Below, piece by piece: positions 25,335-38,389 of a DNA stretch of 64,000 bases. The notes below the pieces were generated by a model, which saw nothing but the letters and a program-made list of their open reading frames with translations, did no database searches and was not told the origin of the DNA. The stretch's first letter is position 1. Each line of letters opens with the position of its first letter. A program made the translations under genes and the position numbers. The stretch covers positions 868,001-932,000 of the forward strand of contig NZ_CP047130.1 of NCBI RefSeq assembly GCF_009832865.1, written 5' to 3'. The DNA is from Colwellia sp. 20A7 (GTDB lineage Bacteria > Pseudomonadota > Gammaproteobacteria > Enterobacterales > Alteromonadaceae).

Positions 25335-26540
25335 CTAATCAGGAAAGCTTACTTTTCCCATCGTAACATTAGGGATTTTTTGTTCTTCATTTCCAAAAGC
25401 TATAGTATTGCCAGCAAGACACTCATTAGCTAATATAGCGAATAACACCGCCTCTTTAGCATCAGGGGCAATACCTAATTCTTGAGTATTGTAAATAGTT
25501 TTTATTTGTGGTGAAAGAGATAATATATTATGCATCAATAAGGGGTTATGAATCCCACCACCACTAGCGTACAGTGAAAATTCTCCCAAATTTTTAGTAC
25601 ATTGATTTATTGCTTTGGAAATCATTTCGGCAGTAAAACGGTTAAGTGTAGCCATTACATCAATATGGCTGATATTTTTTGTGTTTGATGCCTGTTGAGC
25701 ATGTTCTAAATAAGCTAAGTTGAAGACTTCTGGACCCGTTGTTTTTGGCATGTTTAAGGAAAAAAAGACATCTTGTTTTAGTGCATAAAGTAATTGTTGA
25801 TTTATTTCACCTTGACGCGCTATTTCACTATTTTTATCATAATCAAGTCCGCTATAGTATCGTTGTACATATGCATCCATTATTGTATTGCCAGGGCCAA
25901 CATCAGAACTAAAAACTTTAGATGAATCTGGTGATTTTGGTAAGTAAGTTAAATTAGCAATACCGCCCATATTTAATAAAACTCGATTCTCTAATTTGCT
26001 TGAAAAAAATAAATAGTCACCATATACAGCCAAAGGAGCGCCTTCTCCACCTGCAGCTATATGTTTCTGCCGAAAGTCAGCTACTGTAATGATTCCGGTT
26101 TTTACTGCTAAATGGCAACTATCGCCAATTTGTAAAGTACCATTACCAAAATCGGCTTGCCCATGTTGATGTTCAGGGCAGTGATAAATTGTTTGTCCAT
26201 GACTTGCTATTACATCGATATCACTCGCTTTGATTCCCCAATGTATTAAACATTGATTGATCATTTCACCGTGTAAACTCCCTATCCATGGATTAAGTAA
26301 AGTTATTTGCTCTAAATCAACCTGCCGTTTAGCAAAAACATTCTTTATTTTTTTCTTATAATTATCATCATAATCTATTGTCAAAAATTTTAATAATTCA
26401 ATTTCAGTATCAAAGCCAGAATGACTAATTTTACATAATGCTATATCAAGACCATCTAATGAGGTTCCACTCATGAGTCCTATGATCAGCCGTGTTTTTT
26501 TTCTAGCGCAAAGGGAAAGTTGTTCTATATGTTTATGCAT
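25335..26540 (-). CDS. anmK: Anhydro-N-acetylmuramic acid kinase
   Basis: A 401-residue enzyme of the ASKHA fold. GLMSGTSLDGLDIAL near residues 21-35 (phosphate binding), ASHGQTIYHCP, GGEGAPL, NMGGIANLTYLP, DVGPGNTIMDAY and LYASGGGIHNPLL are the AnmK markers. It opens and phosphorylates 1,6-anhydro-MurNAc to MurNAc-6-P, which MurQ then uses. Slightly longer at the N-terminus than E. coli AnmK (369), so a start further in is possible. Divergent from the TonB receptor gene with a 140-base shared promoter gap. Confidence 0.95.
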   Translation of the reverse strand: MHKHIEQLSLCARKKTRLIIGLMSGTSLDGLDIALCKISHSGFDTEIELLKFLTIDYDDNYKKKIKNVFAKRQVDLEQITLLNPWIGSLHGEMINQCLIHWGIKASDIDVIASHGQTIYHCPEHQHGQADFGNGTLQIGDSCHLAVKTGIITVADFRQKHIAAGGEGAPLAVYGDYLFFSSKLENRVLLNMGGIANLTYLPKSPDSSKVFSSDVGPGNTIMDAYVQRYYSGLDYDKNSEIARQGEINQQLLYALKQDVFFSLNMPKTTGPEVFNLAYLEHAQQASNTKNISHIDVMATLNRFTAEMISKAINQCTKNLGEFSLYASGGGIHNPLLMHNILSLSPQIKTIYNTQELGIAPDAKEAVLFAILANECLAGNTIAFGNEEQKIPNVTMGKVSFPD

Positions 26541-26680
26541 AATTATACCAACAATTTACATTGAATTATCAGGAATACTTTATACCAAAATATTAAATAT
26601 ACAAGAATTTTTATTGCAAATGAGTTTTGTATACGCTACAAATATAGTTATGCCAAAAGAGTAACTATAGGAATGAAGTA

Positions 26681-29428
26681 ATGAAACATGAAATGAATCA
26701 AAAAAAAAATAAACAACATCTAATCACTCCAGTCGCCTTAGCTGTAATGGTTGTATTTTCCAACGGTCAGGCGTTTGCATCTGAAGATAATAACGAGGAA
26801 AAGGCAAAGGTTGAGGTAATTACTGTTACAGGCTCTAGAATTCAGCGGGCTGAATTAGTATCGAGCAGCCCTGTATCTAGTATTGGTGAGGAGCAAATCC
26901 AATTAGATCGGGCTGTTAATGTTGAAGATATTACTTCTAAACTGCCACAAGCGGCAGCAGGAGCCAATAGCACTGGTGCAACTGTAGGTGATTCATTCGG
27001 TTCATCAACAATTGACTTGAGAGGCTTAGGGCAAAACCGTACCTTAGTCTTAATTAATGGAACCCGTGCAGTTCCATTTAGTTTTCGTAATTCTGTTGAC
27101 GTTAATACTATACCTGCGGGGCTAATTAAGCGTGTAGATGTACTTACTGGAGGAGCCGCAGCTATTTATGGTGCAGATGCAGTTGCAGGTGTTGTCAATT
27201 TTATTTTAGATGATAACTTTAACGGTGTTGAATTTTCAACTAGCTATGAAACTGCAGATGGTGGTAATGAAAAATTCAACATCGAAGGTATTTTCGGTGG
27301 TGATATTGCGGATGAGCGCGGCCATATTACTGGATATGTTAGTTATGCAGAACGAAGTGAATTACTAGCGGGTGAGCGGGATTATGCACTAAAAAATAGC
27401 ACGGCAATGATCAATGAGGGAGGATATTATACTGATGTCGCTAGCGGTAATACCTTTGGCATTAGTGATACCGGTTCATTGGTTGATAGTCGCGAGACTA
27501 CCAATTTCGCTGCTGATAGATACTTAACTCAACCGATGAATCGTCTTTCAACAGGAATCATTTTTGATTTCGATGTAAATGACGATATGACTGCATATGG
27601 TCGAGCAATGTACTCGAAAGTTAACGTAAAAGGGGCTGGAGCTAGCGGTCAAACGCCCATTTTCGTAAACGAACAAGTAACACTAACTCAAGACAATCCA
27701 TATATATCAGACGAAATACAGAATCAACTTACATTCGATGCTGATGGCAACGCATTAGTTAATGTTGAGCGTAATTTGGGTCTAGGTGTTCAACACACTA
27801 AAGCTATGCGAGATTCATTACAATTTCAATTGGGGCTAAAAGGCTATATAACCGATGGTTTAAGTTTCGATATATACGGACAATATGGTCAAACCGATGA
27901 AACAGCAACTATATTTAATAATGCAATTAAGATCAATAAAAATGGTGAGAGTAACTTTGCAAATATAGCTAATACTATCGATATTTTTTCACCGTCTTTG
28001 GATTTTAGTGAATTTAGTGATCCACTTATATATGCTACTCGTAACCGTACTCAAAGCGTATTGTCTGCTACTATTTCTGGTGATTCAAGTCCTGTGTTTG
28101 AGCTGCCAGCAGGGGCTGTTGATTTTGCTATAGGGTATGAATACCGTAAGGAAACTGGTAAACAAACTCCAGGAGACGCATTTAGAAATGGGACGAGTTT
28201 TTCCTCGATTAGTGCATTTGATATGGATGCAAGTTTTTCTAGTAAGGAGTTTTATGTCGAAATGTTAGTACCTGTCGTGGAAGATGTTGCTTTCGCTGAT
28301 GAAATTAGCATTGAAGGTGCTTATCGTATCTCTAATTATTCGAATACTAAAGCAGCTGATACATATAAAATAGGCATCAACTGGGCTATTAATAGTGAAA
28401 TTCGACTTCGTGCAAATAAATTAACCGCTTTTAGAGCACCAAATTTAGGTGAATTTGCTAGTCCTATAACTGCCTTATCATTATCATTGTTTGATCAAAA
28501 TAGCGATCAATTTGTAGCTCGTTTAGCTGGACGTTATGATGGTGATCCATGTTTATTAGGCACTGGAGATGCGACGCAATGCGCTGCATTCGGTGCTGCA
28601 AGTGTTGGTACACCTTTTGATTCTTCAACTGCTCAGTATACTTTTGGCGGGAACCCTGAAATTAAACCTGAAGAAGCTGAATCAAGTACAGTAGGTTTAG
28701 TATATACGCCTGATTTTATCGAGGGTTTCAACCTTTCAGTCGATTATTATAATATATTAGTGACTGATGCAGTAAGCCAAATTCAACCAGGTGCCGCATT
28801 ACAAAGTTGTTATATAGATAATCCTGATCCTAGTAACCCGTTATGTGGTGCAGTATTACGTGATCCTAGCACGGGCCTTATTAGTACTGCGATTGTTAAT
28901 GACTTTAACCTTGCATCAATTGAGCAGACTGGTATTGATATTGCGATAAATTATTTATTTGACGCACCAAGAGAAATGGGTGGTAAGTTTAAGTTGTCTT
29001 ATCAAGGAAATATTATAACTAAACAAACACGTCAAAATAACTCAACAGTACCTGAAACTGATTGTAAAGGTACATACGGAAGCTCATGTTCTGGTGACTT
29101 CGCCAGTATATTACAAGCAGATTACAAACATCGTGCAACATTTGATTGGCGTTTAGATGATGTGAGTTTGCAACTTGGCTGGCGTCGGATAGGTGAGGTC
29201 GATTACTCTGTAGATCGCAGTGAAACAATATCGGCACAAAATTACATTGATTTATCATCATCTTGGCAAGTTTCTGAAAATGTGGCTGTAAACTTAGGCA
29301 TTGATAATCTTCTGGATAAAAAACCACCGACACCTTTGATTGGAGCAAACCACTTTAATACAGTAAGTGATTATAGTGTTATTGGTCGAACAGTAGGCAT
29401 AGCAGTGAGATACACTCCAAGTTATTAA
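26681..29428 (+). CDS. TonB-dependent receptor, probable muropeptide/amino-sugar porin
   Basis: A 915-residue outer-membrane protein. Signal peptide about residues 1-33, then a TonB box region EVITVTGSRI, plug domain with DLRGLGQNRTLVLINGTR and VDVLTGGAAAIYGADAVAGVVNFI, and a C-terminal barrel ending in an aromatic-rich strand (VRYTPSY). It belongs to the carbohydrate/oligomer type common in Alteromonadales. Divergent from anmK, so it probably imports peptidoglycan fragments for the locus; this is inferred from context. Confidence 0.9.
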   Translation: MKHEMNQKKNKQHLITPVALAVMVVFSNGQAFASEDNNEEKAKVEVITVTGSRIQRAELVSSSPVSSIGEEQIQLDRAVNVEDITSKLPQAAAGANSTGATVGDSFGSSTIDLRGLGQNRTLVLINGTRAVPFSFRNSVDVNTIPAGLIKRVDVLTGGAAAIYGADAVAGVVNFILDDNFNGVEFSTSYETADGGNEKFNIEGIFGGDIADERGHITGYVSYAERSELLAGERDYALKNSTAMINEGGYYTDVASGNTFGISDTGSLVDSRETTNFAADRYLTQPMNRLSTGIIFDFDVNDDMTAYGRAMYSKVNVKGAGASGQTPIFVNEQVTLTQDNPYISDEIQNQLTFDADGNALVNVERNLGLGVQHTKAMRDSLQFQLGLKGYITDGLSFDIYGQYGQTDETATIFNNAIKINKNGESNFANIANTIDIFSPSLDFSEFSDPLIYATRNRTQSVLSATISGDSSPVFELPAGAVDFAIGYEYRKETGKQTPGDAFRNGTSFSSISAFDMDASFSSKEFYVEMLVPVVEDVAFADEISIEGAYRISNYSNTKAADTYKIGINWAINSEIRLRANKLTAFRAPNLGEFASPITALSLSLFDQNSDQFVARLAGRYDGDPCLLGTGDATQCAAFGAASVGTPFDSSTAQYTFGGNPEIKPEEAESSTVGLVYTPDFIEGFNLSVDYYNILVTDAVSQIQPGAALQSCYIDNPDPSNPLCGAVLRDPSTGLISTAIVNDFNLASIEQTGIDIAINYLFDAPREMGGKFKLSYQGNIITKQTRQNNSTVPETDCKGTYGSSCSGDFASILQADYKHRATFDWRLDDVSLQLGWRRIGEVDYSVDRSETISAQNYIDLSSSWQVSENVAVNLGIDNLLDKKPPTPLIGANHFNTVSDYSVIGRTVGIAVRYTPSY

Positions 29429-29441
29429 TGGTTATCTTTAT

Positions 29442-29473
29442 AAGTGGTGAGCTTTTTTGTGCTCACCACTTTG
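29442..29473 (+). terminator. Terminator after the TonB receptor
   Basis: AAGTGGTGAGC (29442-29452) pairs perfectly with GCTCACCACTT (29461-29471), loop of eight. A strong hairpin just after the receptor stop. The rest of the 29474-29818 gap is AT-rich leader of ppiC with no gene seen. Confidence 0.75.
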
Positions 29474-29818
29474 TTGATGATGAAGCATTTCGCATGGGTT
29501 TAGGTTTGAAAAAAAATTATCTTAATCAGCCATGTTTATCGTGACGATAGAATTACTTTAAATGTGAGTACTTAAATTTTTCTAGATATAATTCTAATAT
29601 GCCAATTATTTTTGCTTATTAGATTACAAAATAACTCAGGTATAAGTTATAGTTCTTAAAAGTAAGGTAATATATTAGCAAGCAATTAATAGTGCTTACT
29701 CTTTTGTGTGCATGTCATTATGATGAATGGTCTTATCATGTTCACTATGCTATTCCAAGGAATCAGTTGTCTGATAATATTGAACTTCAAGTCCTTACTA
29801 ATATTCGGAAGGTTTCTC

Positions 29819-30097
29819 ATGGCAGCTACAGCACACGCACTTCATATATTAGTTAAGCACAAAGCACTTGCCGAAGATATTATTAAGCAGTTAGGTAAAG
29901 GTGCTAAGTTTCAAACGTTAGCTAAAAAGCATTCGTCATGCCCATCAGGTAAGAAGGGTGGTGATTTAGGTGAATTTAGACGAGGTCAAATGGTGCCGCA
30001 GTTTGATAAGGTAGCTTTTAGTGGTGCAATATTAGATCCTCATCTAGTTAAAACTAAGTTTGGTTGGCATGTAATTAAGGTACTTTACCGGACCTAA
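29819..30097 (+). CDS. ppiC: Peptidylprolyl isomerase PpiC (parvulin), complete
   Basis: A 92-residue single-domain parvulin. [44 protein letters not shown] and [13 protein letters not shown] match PpiC throughout. The open frame extends upstream to 29708, but GGAAGG (29808-29813) precedes the ATG at 29819, giving the standard length. Cytoplasmic cis-trans prolyl isomerase. A paralogue's tail is at the left edge of the window. Confidence 0.93.
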   Translation: MAATAHALHILVKHKALAEDIIKQLGKGAKFQTLAKKHSSCPSGKKGGDLGEFRRGQMVPQFDKVAFSGAILDPHLVKTKFGWHVIKVLYRT

Positions 30098-30595
30098 TTG
30101 AGTGCTAGTGTTAAAAATCTTATCAGGTAACGCTTTTCATCCCAAAACCATTCGTTAGTTAATAATAACTCCTTCTATTTATTTCTATATATAGAGAAAC
30201 ATGTTCTTTATGGTTGTAGAGAGTTATACAGAACATGCATTATTTATATCTTTAATCTATTTCTTTCATCTTTAATGTAAAACCAAAACTTTCTAACTAG
30301 GTGTTCAAGTTAATCAATCTTAAGTTTCACCTTTATAGTTAAAATTGAATTAACAGCAGTTAAACATATAAGTTACGGCTTATTGATGTAGGTGCGAACA
30401 TTAGTGGAGTTATATTATCCATAAGAGGATGATTATTCAGTCCTACAGATAAAGTAACTCAAGGTAATATCTTACTAGAATCGCCTATTTGTATGATGAG
30501 CTGTTTAAAAAATATCGTATTTGATGCTTTAACGATCATAGTTGACCTTATCTTTAAAAAAGAACAGAAATTTAAGGATTAATTGAAAAAAAGTG

Positions 30596-30623
30596 TTGAC
30601 GTACAGTCAGAAATCTCTACAAT
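30596..30623 (+). promoter_or_regulatory. rRNA operon promoter P1 (sigma-70)
   Basis: -35 TTGACG (30596-30601), 16-base spacer, -10 TACAAT (30618-30623), followed by a GC-rich discriminator GCGCTCC as expected for stringently controlled rRNA promoters. It is about 550 bases ahead of the mature 16S. Confidence 0.75.
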
Positions 30624-30778
30624 GCGCTCCAGTTCCAAGGGGTTCAGGCAAAACGAATCATCAACGGGCTGTTTTAATAAGTTATCTACTCTCATTTAAT
30701 GATAAGTAGTTAACTTAACGTTTTAAAATGAAGGGTTTGAGAGTTTGCAAAAACTTTTAAATAAATCAAAATAAAATG

Positions 30779-30806
30779 TTGACATTAAAACTCGGAAGCG
30801 TATTAT
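30779..30806 (+). promoter_or_regulatory. rRNA operon promoter P2 (sigma-70)
   Basis: -35 TTGACA (30779-30784), 16-base spacer, -10 TATTAT (30801-30806), followed by ACGCATCC. Second of two tandem rRNA promoters. Confidence 0.7.
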
Positions 30807-30886
30807 ACGCATCCTGCTTCGGGGCGACAGCATCGAAGCCAAGTAAATAACGAATGAGATTATTTACTCCTTACCTTTATAAGGTG

Positions 30887-30899
30887 AGCTTCTTTAACA
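30887..30899 (+). promoter_or_regulatory. boxA-like antitermination site in the rRNA leader
   Basis: GAGCTTCTTTAACAA around here resembles the boxA core (TGCTCTTTAACA). A second boxA-like stretch (AGTTCTTTAACAATCTGG) is in the 16S-23S spacer at about 33102-33119. The 30098-31169 leader holds otherwise only the two promoters and processing stems. Confidence 0.6.
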
Positions 30900-31169
30900 A
30901 TTAGTTATCATGCAATTTGTGTGAATACTCACATTAACTTGTTTTTACATAGTTTCTCGCTCTTGTAGCAAGGAACAAAAAAACGCTTAATGAATGATGT
31001 TCATGCAAATAAATATAGTTACTTATTTCTAGCGAGATAGGTAGCGACTATGTAATGCGATATCAGCTTCGCCTTTTATTAGGTTGAGAGGATATCACGA
31101 CAGAATTCATTGAGCAGTAACACATCACTTTTACTTAGGTAAGAATGGTGGGGTTACACAAACGATTTT

Positions 31170-32710
<1,541 letters not shown>

Positions 32711-32815
32711 TCTTGAAGTAAAGACGAATAATGGAAGCTTCGGCTTCAGAGTATTCACACAAATTGTATGATAATGAAATGAAGAAAAAAGCTCAGTAGG
32801 GCTTGTTGATAAAAT

Positions 32816-32892
<77 letters not shown>

Positions 32893-33431
32893 ATTTCGTG
32901 TTATATCTGCGTAAGTTCGCAGTCTCGTGTAGAAAAGACTACACGTCGCTACAAACCACCTTGAGATAAAACGAAATGGTATTAATTCTTCATAAAAGAA
33001 AGAAGCCAAATTTAAATACGCTTGTTAAGTGATTTTAAATTTGGTTTTTACTCTCCATTAGGAGGGTAATCAAGTTTTTAACCGAATGTGAGTTAAAAAT
33101 TAGTTCTTTAACAATCTGGAAAGCTGATATAAATATCGGTATTTATATGACAAACACGGTGTCGCGCTGTTGTTTGTTACAGTATAAATACCAAGCTGTT
33201 ACAACATTCTCTTATCGTGAATGCTGTAATGGTGATAATGCATCCCCCAAGGATGTATTATCGAATTCATACTTGCTCTTAGAGCAAAGATGTCTTATCA
33301 AGTAACTCATCTTATATCTTCGGATATATTGAGTACGTGAAAATGTCAGACTTTACAATTACTGTGGATTAGTCTCCACGGTGTACTTTGTTTTTGCTTC
33401 TTTTATTAGAAAAGACTACTTAGGGTTGTAT

Positions 33432-36325
<2,894 letters not shown>

Positions 36326-36532
36326 TACAACACCCAAGTAGTTTTTAGAACTATGAAGTGCATTGTATGAAGACTGACATTAGAAAACACACGTACTTAC
36401 GTGTTACTTGAATCAGAATAAAGAACAAAACGATATTTAAACCTCGAAAGAGAGTCGATAAAAACGTTCATCCATGAACATTATCGACATTAGTACATCC
36501 GTGTACGTTAGCTTTCTAAGATTGTAACCTTT

Positions 36533-36652
36533 TTGTTTAGCGACAATAGCGCTGTGGTACCACCTGACTCCATTCCGAACTCAGAAGTGAAACGCAGTAG
36601 CGCCGATGGTAGTGTGGGAGTTCCCATGTGAGAGTAGGACATTGCTAAACTT
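36533..36652 (+). rRNA. rrf: 5S ribosomal RNA
   Basis: Conserved core CCGAACTCAGAAGTGAAACG and GCGCCGATGGTAGTGTGGG; the terminal stem pairs TTGTTTAGC with GCTAAAC. About 120 bases. Confidence 0.94.
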
Positions 36653-36662
36653 CTATTTAGAG

Positions 36663-36692
36663 AAGCCCGATTCGAAAGAGTCGGGCTTTTTG
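36663..36692 (+). terminator. rRNA operon terminator
   Basis: AAGCCCGATTC-GAAA-GAGTCGGGCTTTTT: strong stem with T5, eleven bases after 5S. Confidence 0.9.
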
Positions 36693-36710
36693 CTTTCTGA
36701 GATAAAGTTA

Positions 36711-36901
36711 TACCAATTCCGATAATTAACTGGTCATCATGGCCCAGTCTCGGTGACATAGAGATATTACCCTTTTAGTATTACTTCTGAAGCTATTCCA
36801 AGCTTCTGAGCACTTCTCAACAATATCCTCATAATCCTTGAAACAACGGTTAGCTATTTCATTCTGCCTCATCCATGACCACACTTGCTCAATTGGATTT
36901 A
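36711..36901 (-). mobile_element. IS630 left-end fragment (about 190 bp)
   Basis: Begins with the IS terminal sequence TACCAATTCCGATAATT and then follows the 3' end of the transposase gene until ...CAATTGGATTTA, where it is cut by the next copy's terminal repeat. Two or more base differences from the full copy (CATCATGG for CATAATGG) show it is older. Confidence 0.85.
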
Positions 36902-37231
36902 TACCAATTCCGATAATTAACTGGTCATAATGGCCCAGTCTCGGTGACATAGAGATATCACCCTTTTAGTATTACTTCTGAAGCGGTTCCAAGCTTCTGA
37001 GCACTTCTCAACAATATCCTCATAATCCTTGAAACAACGGTTAGCTATTTCATTCTGCCTCATCCATGACCACACTTGCTCAATTGGATTTAACTCGGGT
37101 GAATAGGGAGGAATATGGATGATCGTCAAATTGTTGTATTCGTCATCAAGATACTTTTGATGCCAACTGGCACCATCCATCAAGACTACAGCATGTCGTC
37201 CCTCTTCTGTCGCCTTTGAAATGAGTGCTAA
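36902..37231 (-). mobile_element. IS630 left-end fragment (about 330 bp)
   Basis: Starts at a new terminal repeat and repeats the 3' part of the transposase gene to ...ATGAGTGCTAA, where the full copy begins. Same orientation as the full element. The open frame here encodes only the DDE C-terminus (LNPIEQVWSWMRQ). Confidence 0.88.
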
Positions 37232-37246
37232 TACCAATTCCGATAA

Positions 37247-37843
37247 TTAACTGGTCATAATGGCCCAGTCTCGGTGACATAGAGATATCACCCTTTTAGT
37301 ATTACTTCTGAAGCTGTTCCAAGCTTCTGAGCACTTCTCAACAATATCCTCATAATCCTTGAAACAACGGTTAGCTATTTCATTCTGCCTCATCCATGAC
37401 CACACTTGCTCAATTGGATTTAACTCGGGTGAATAGGGAGGAATATGGATGATCGTCAAATTCTTGTATTCGTCATCAAGATACTTTTGATGCCAACTGG
37501 CACCATCCATCAAGACTACAGCATGTCGTCCCTCTTCTGTCGCCTTTGAAATGAGTGCTAAGTGTGACGCCATCACATCCATATTACTTAATGGGGCTAC
37601 GATAGCTTCTGTTTTTCCATTGGTGATGCAGACTGCGCCAAACAAATAAGCGTAGGTAAACTGCTGCTGTTTGATTGCCCTAGGGCGCGTTCCTTTTTCT
37701 GCCCACACTCTGGTCGTTGTGTTTTGCTGACCAAACCGCGCTTCATCCTGAAACCACACATCGACTTGATCAAGCGATATCGATAACGGGATCTTGGCGA
37801 TCGTTTCAAATTGGAATTTTTTTAAAGGTTTCTTGAGTCTCAA
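37247..37843 (-). CDS. IS630 transposase OrfB (DDE catalytic half)
   Basis: 198 residues. Catalytic triad: Asp in VWFQDEARFG, Asp in VVLMDGASWHQ, Glu in ELNPIEQVWSWM. Overlaps OrfA by 38 bases around the A7 run; skipping one A (ribosomal or transcriptional slippage) yields the OrfAB fusion. Its C-terminus is repeated in the two left-end fragments. Confidence 0.92.
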   Translation of the reverse strand: MRLKKPLKKFQFETIAKIPLSISLDQVDVWFQDEARFGQQNTTTRVWAEKGTRPRAIKQQQFTYAYLFGAVCITNGKTEAIVAPLSNMDVMASHLALISKATEEGRHAVVLMDGASWHQKYLDDEYKNLTIIHIPPYSPELNPIEQVWSWMRQNEIANRCFKDYEDIVEKCSEAWNSFRSNTKRVISLCHRDWAIMTS

Positions 37844-38270
37844 TGGATTGCTTAGGGTGCTTTGAACGTGTTGTTACCCAGCTTAGTTCAAGCTGGTGTA
37901 GTGTGTCGTATACATTAGATTTTTGGTAGACAACACCAAACTCTGTCGCAATATATTCTTGTATATCTTTTCCTTGAAGCCTACCACCACTCGGTTTTAT
38001 AGCAGAATTGATAATAAAACTTTTCAGTTGTGATAGCTGCTTATCATCCAAAGATTTTGGGCGACCTGTATGTTTTTTTTCTTTAAGTCCCTCTAAGCCA
38101 TCATGTAAATAAGTATGGATCCATTCATTAACGCTAGTGCGACTAACTTTCAAGAAAGTAGCTATTTGTGTGCGATTTTTTCCATCGATAAAGTGAGATA
38201 CAGCAAGCAATCGTAATCGCATTCTTGCATTACTCGTTGATGAAATAAGCTGTGATAAGTTATGAGTCAT
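37806..38270 (-). CDS. IS630 transposase OrfA (DNA-binding half)
   Basis: 154 residues with two HTH units: RTQIATFLKVSRTSVNEWIHTYL (homeodomain-like, as in IS630) and a second winged part DIQEYIATEFGVVYQKSNVY. Ends in the overlap with OrfB, where ACC TTT AAA AAA ATT gives A7; the full transposase needs a frame change there. Confidence 0.9.
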   Translation of the reverse strand: MTHNLSQLISSTSNARMRLRLLAVSHFIDGKNRTQIATFLKVSRTSVNEWIHTYLHDGLEGLKEKKHTGRPKSLDDKQLSQLKSFIINSAIKPSGGRLQGKDIQEYIATEFGVVYQKSNVYDTLHQLELSWVTTRSKHPKQSIETQETFKKIPI

Positions 38271-38335
38271 TTTAAGCCTTATATTTAAGCTTACATTAGA
38301 TCACAAAATTATCGGAATTGGTATTATATAAGCGG

Positions 38336-38365
38336 AAGCCCGTTACGAAAGTGACGGGCTTTTTG
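38336..38365. terminator. Terminator hairpin beyond the IS
   Basis: AAGCCCGTTAC-GAAA-GTGACGGGCTTTTT: GC-rich stem with T-run. It lies at the 3' end of the NosR-like gene and just after the IS; the T-run direction is plus, so it may originally be a second rRNA-operon terminator displaced by the IS. Confidence 0.75.
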
Positions 38366-38389
38366 CTGTCTCACATAATTACTAATAAA

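Larger units (their letters stand above)
37232..38323 (-). mobile_element. IS630-family insertion sequence, full copy
   Basis: About 1092 bp bounded by perfect 17-bp terminal inverted repeats TACCAATTCCGATAATT (37232-37248) and AATTATCGGAATTGGTA (38307-38323). Carries two overlapping transposase frames on the minus strand. Located between the rRNA terminator and another terminator, a neutral target. Confidence 0.93.

Noticed and set aside
36711..38323. CRISPR-like repeated array
   Set aside because: The repeats are 190-330 bp transposase-gene fragments with terminal inverted repeats, not short repeats with spacers.
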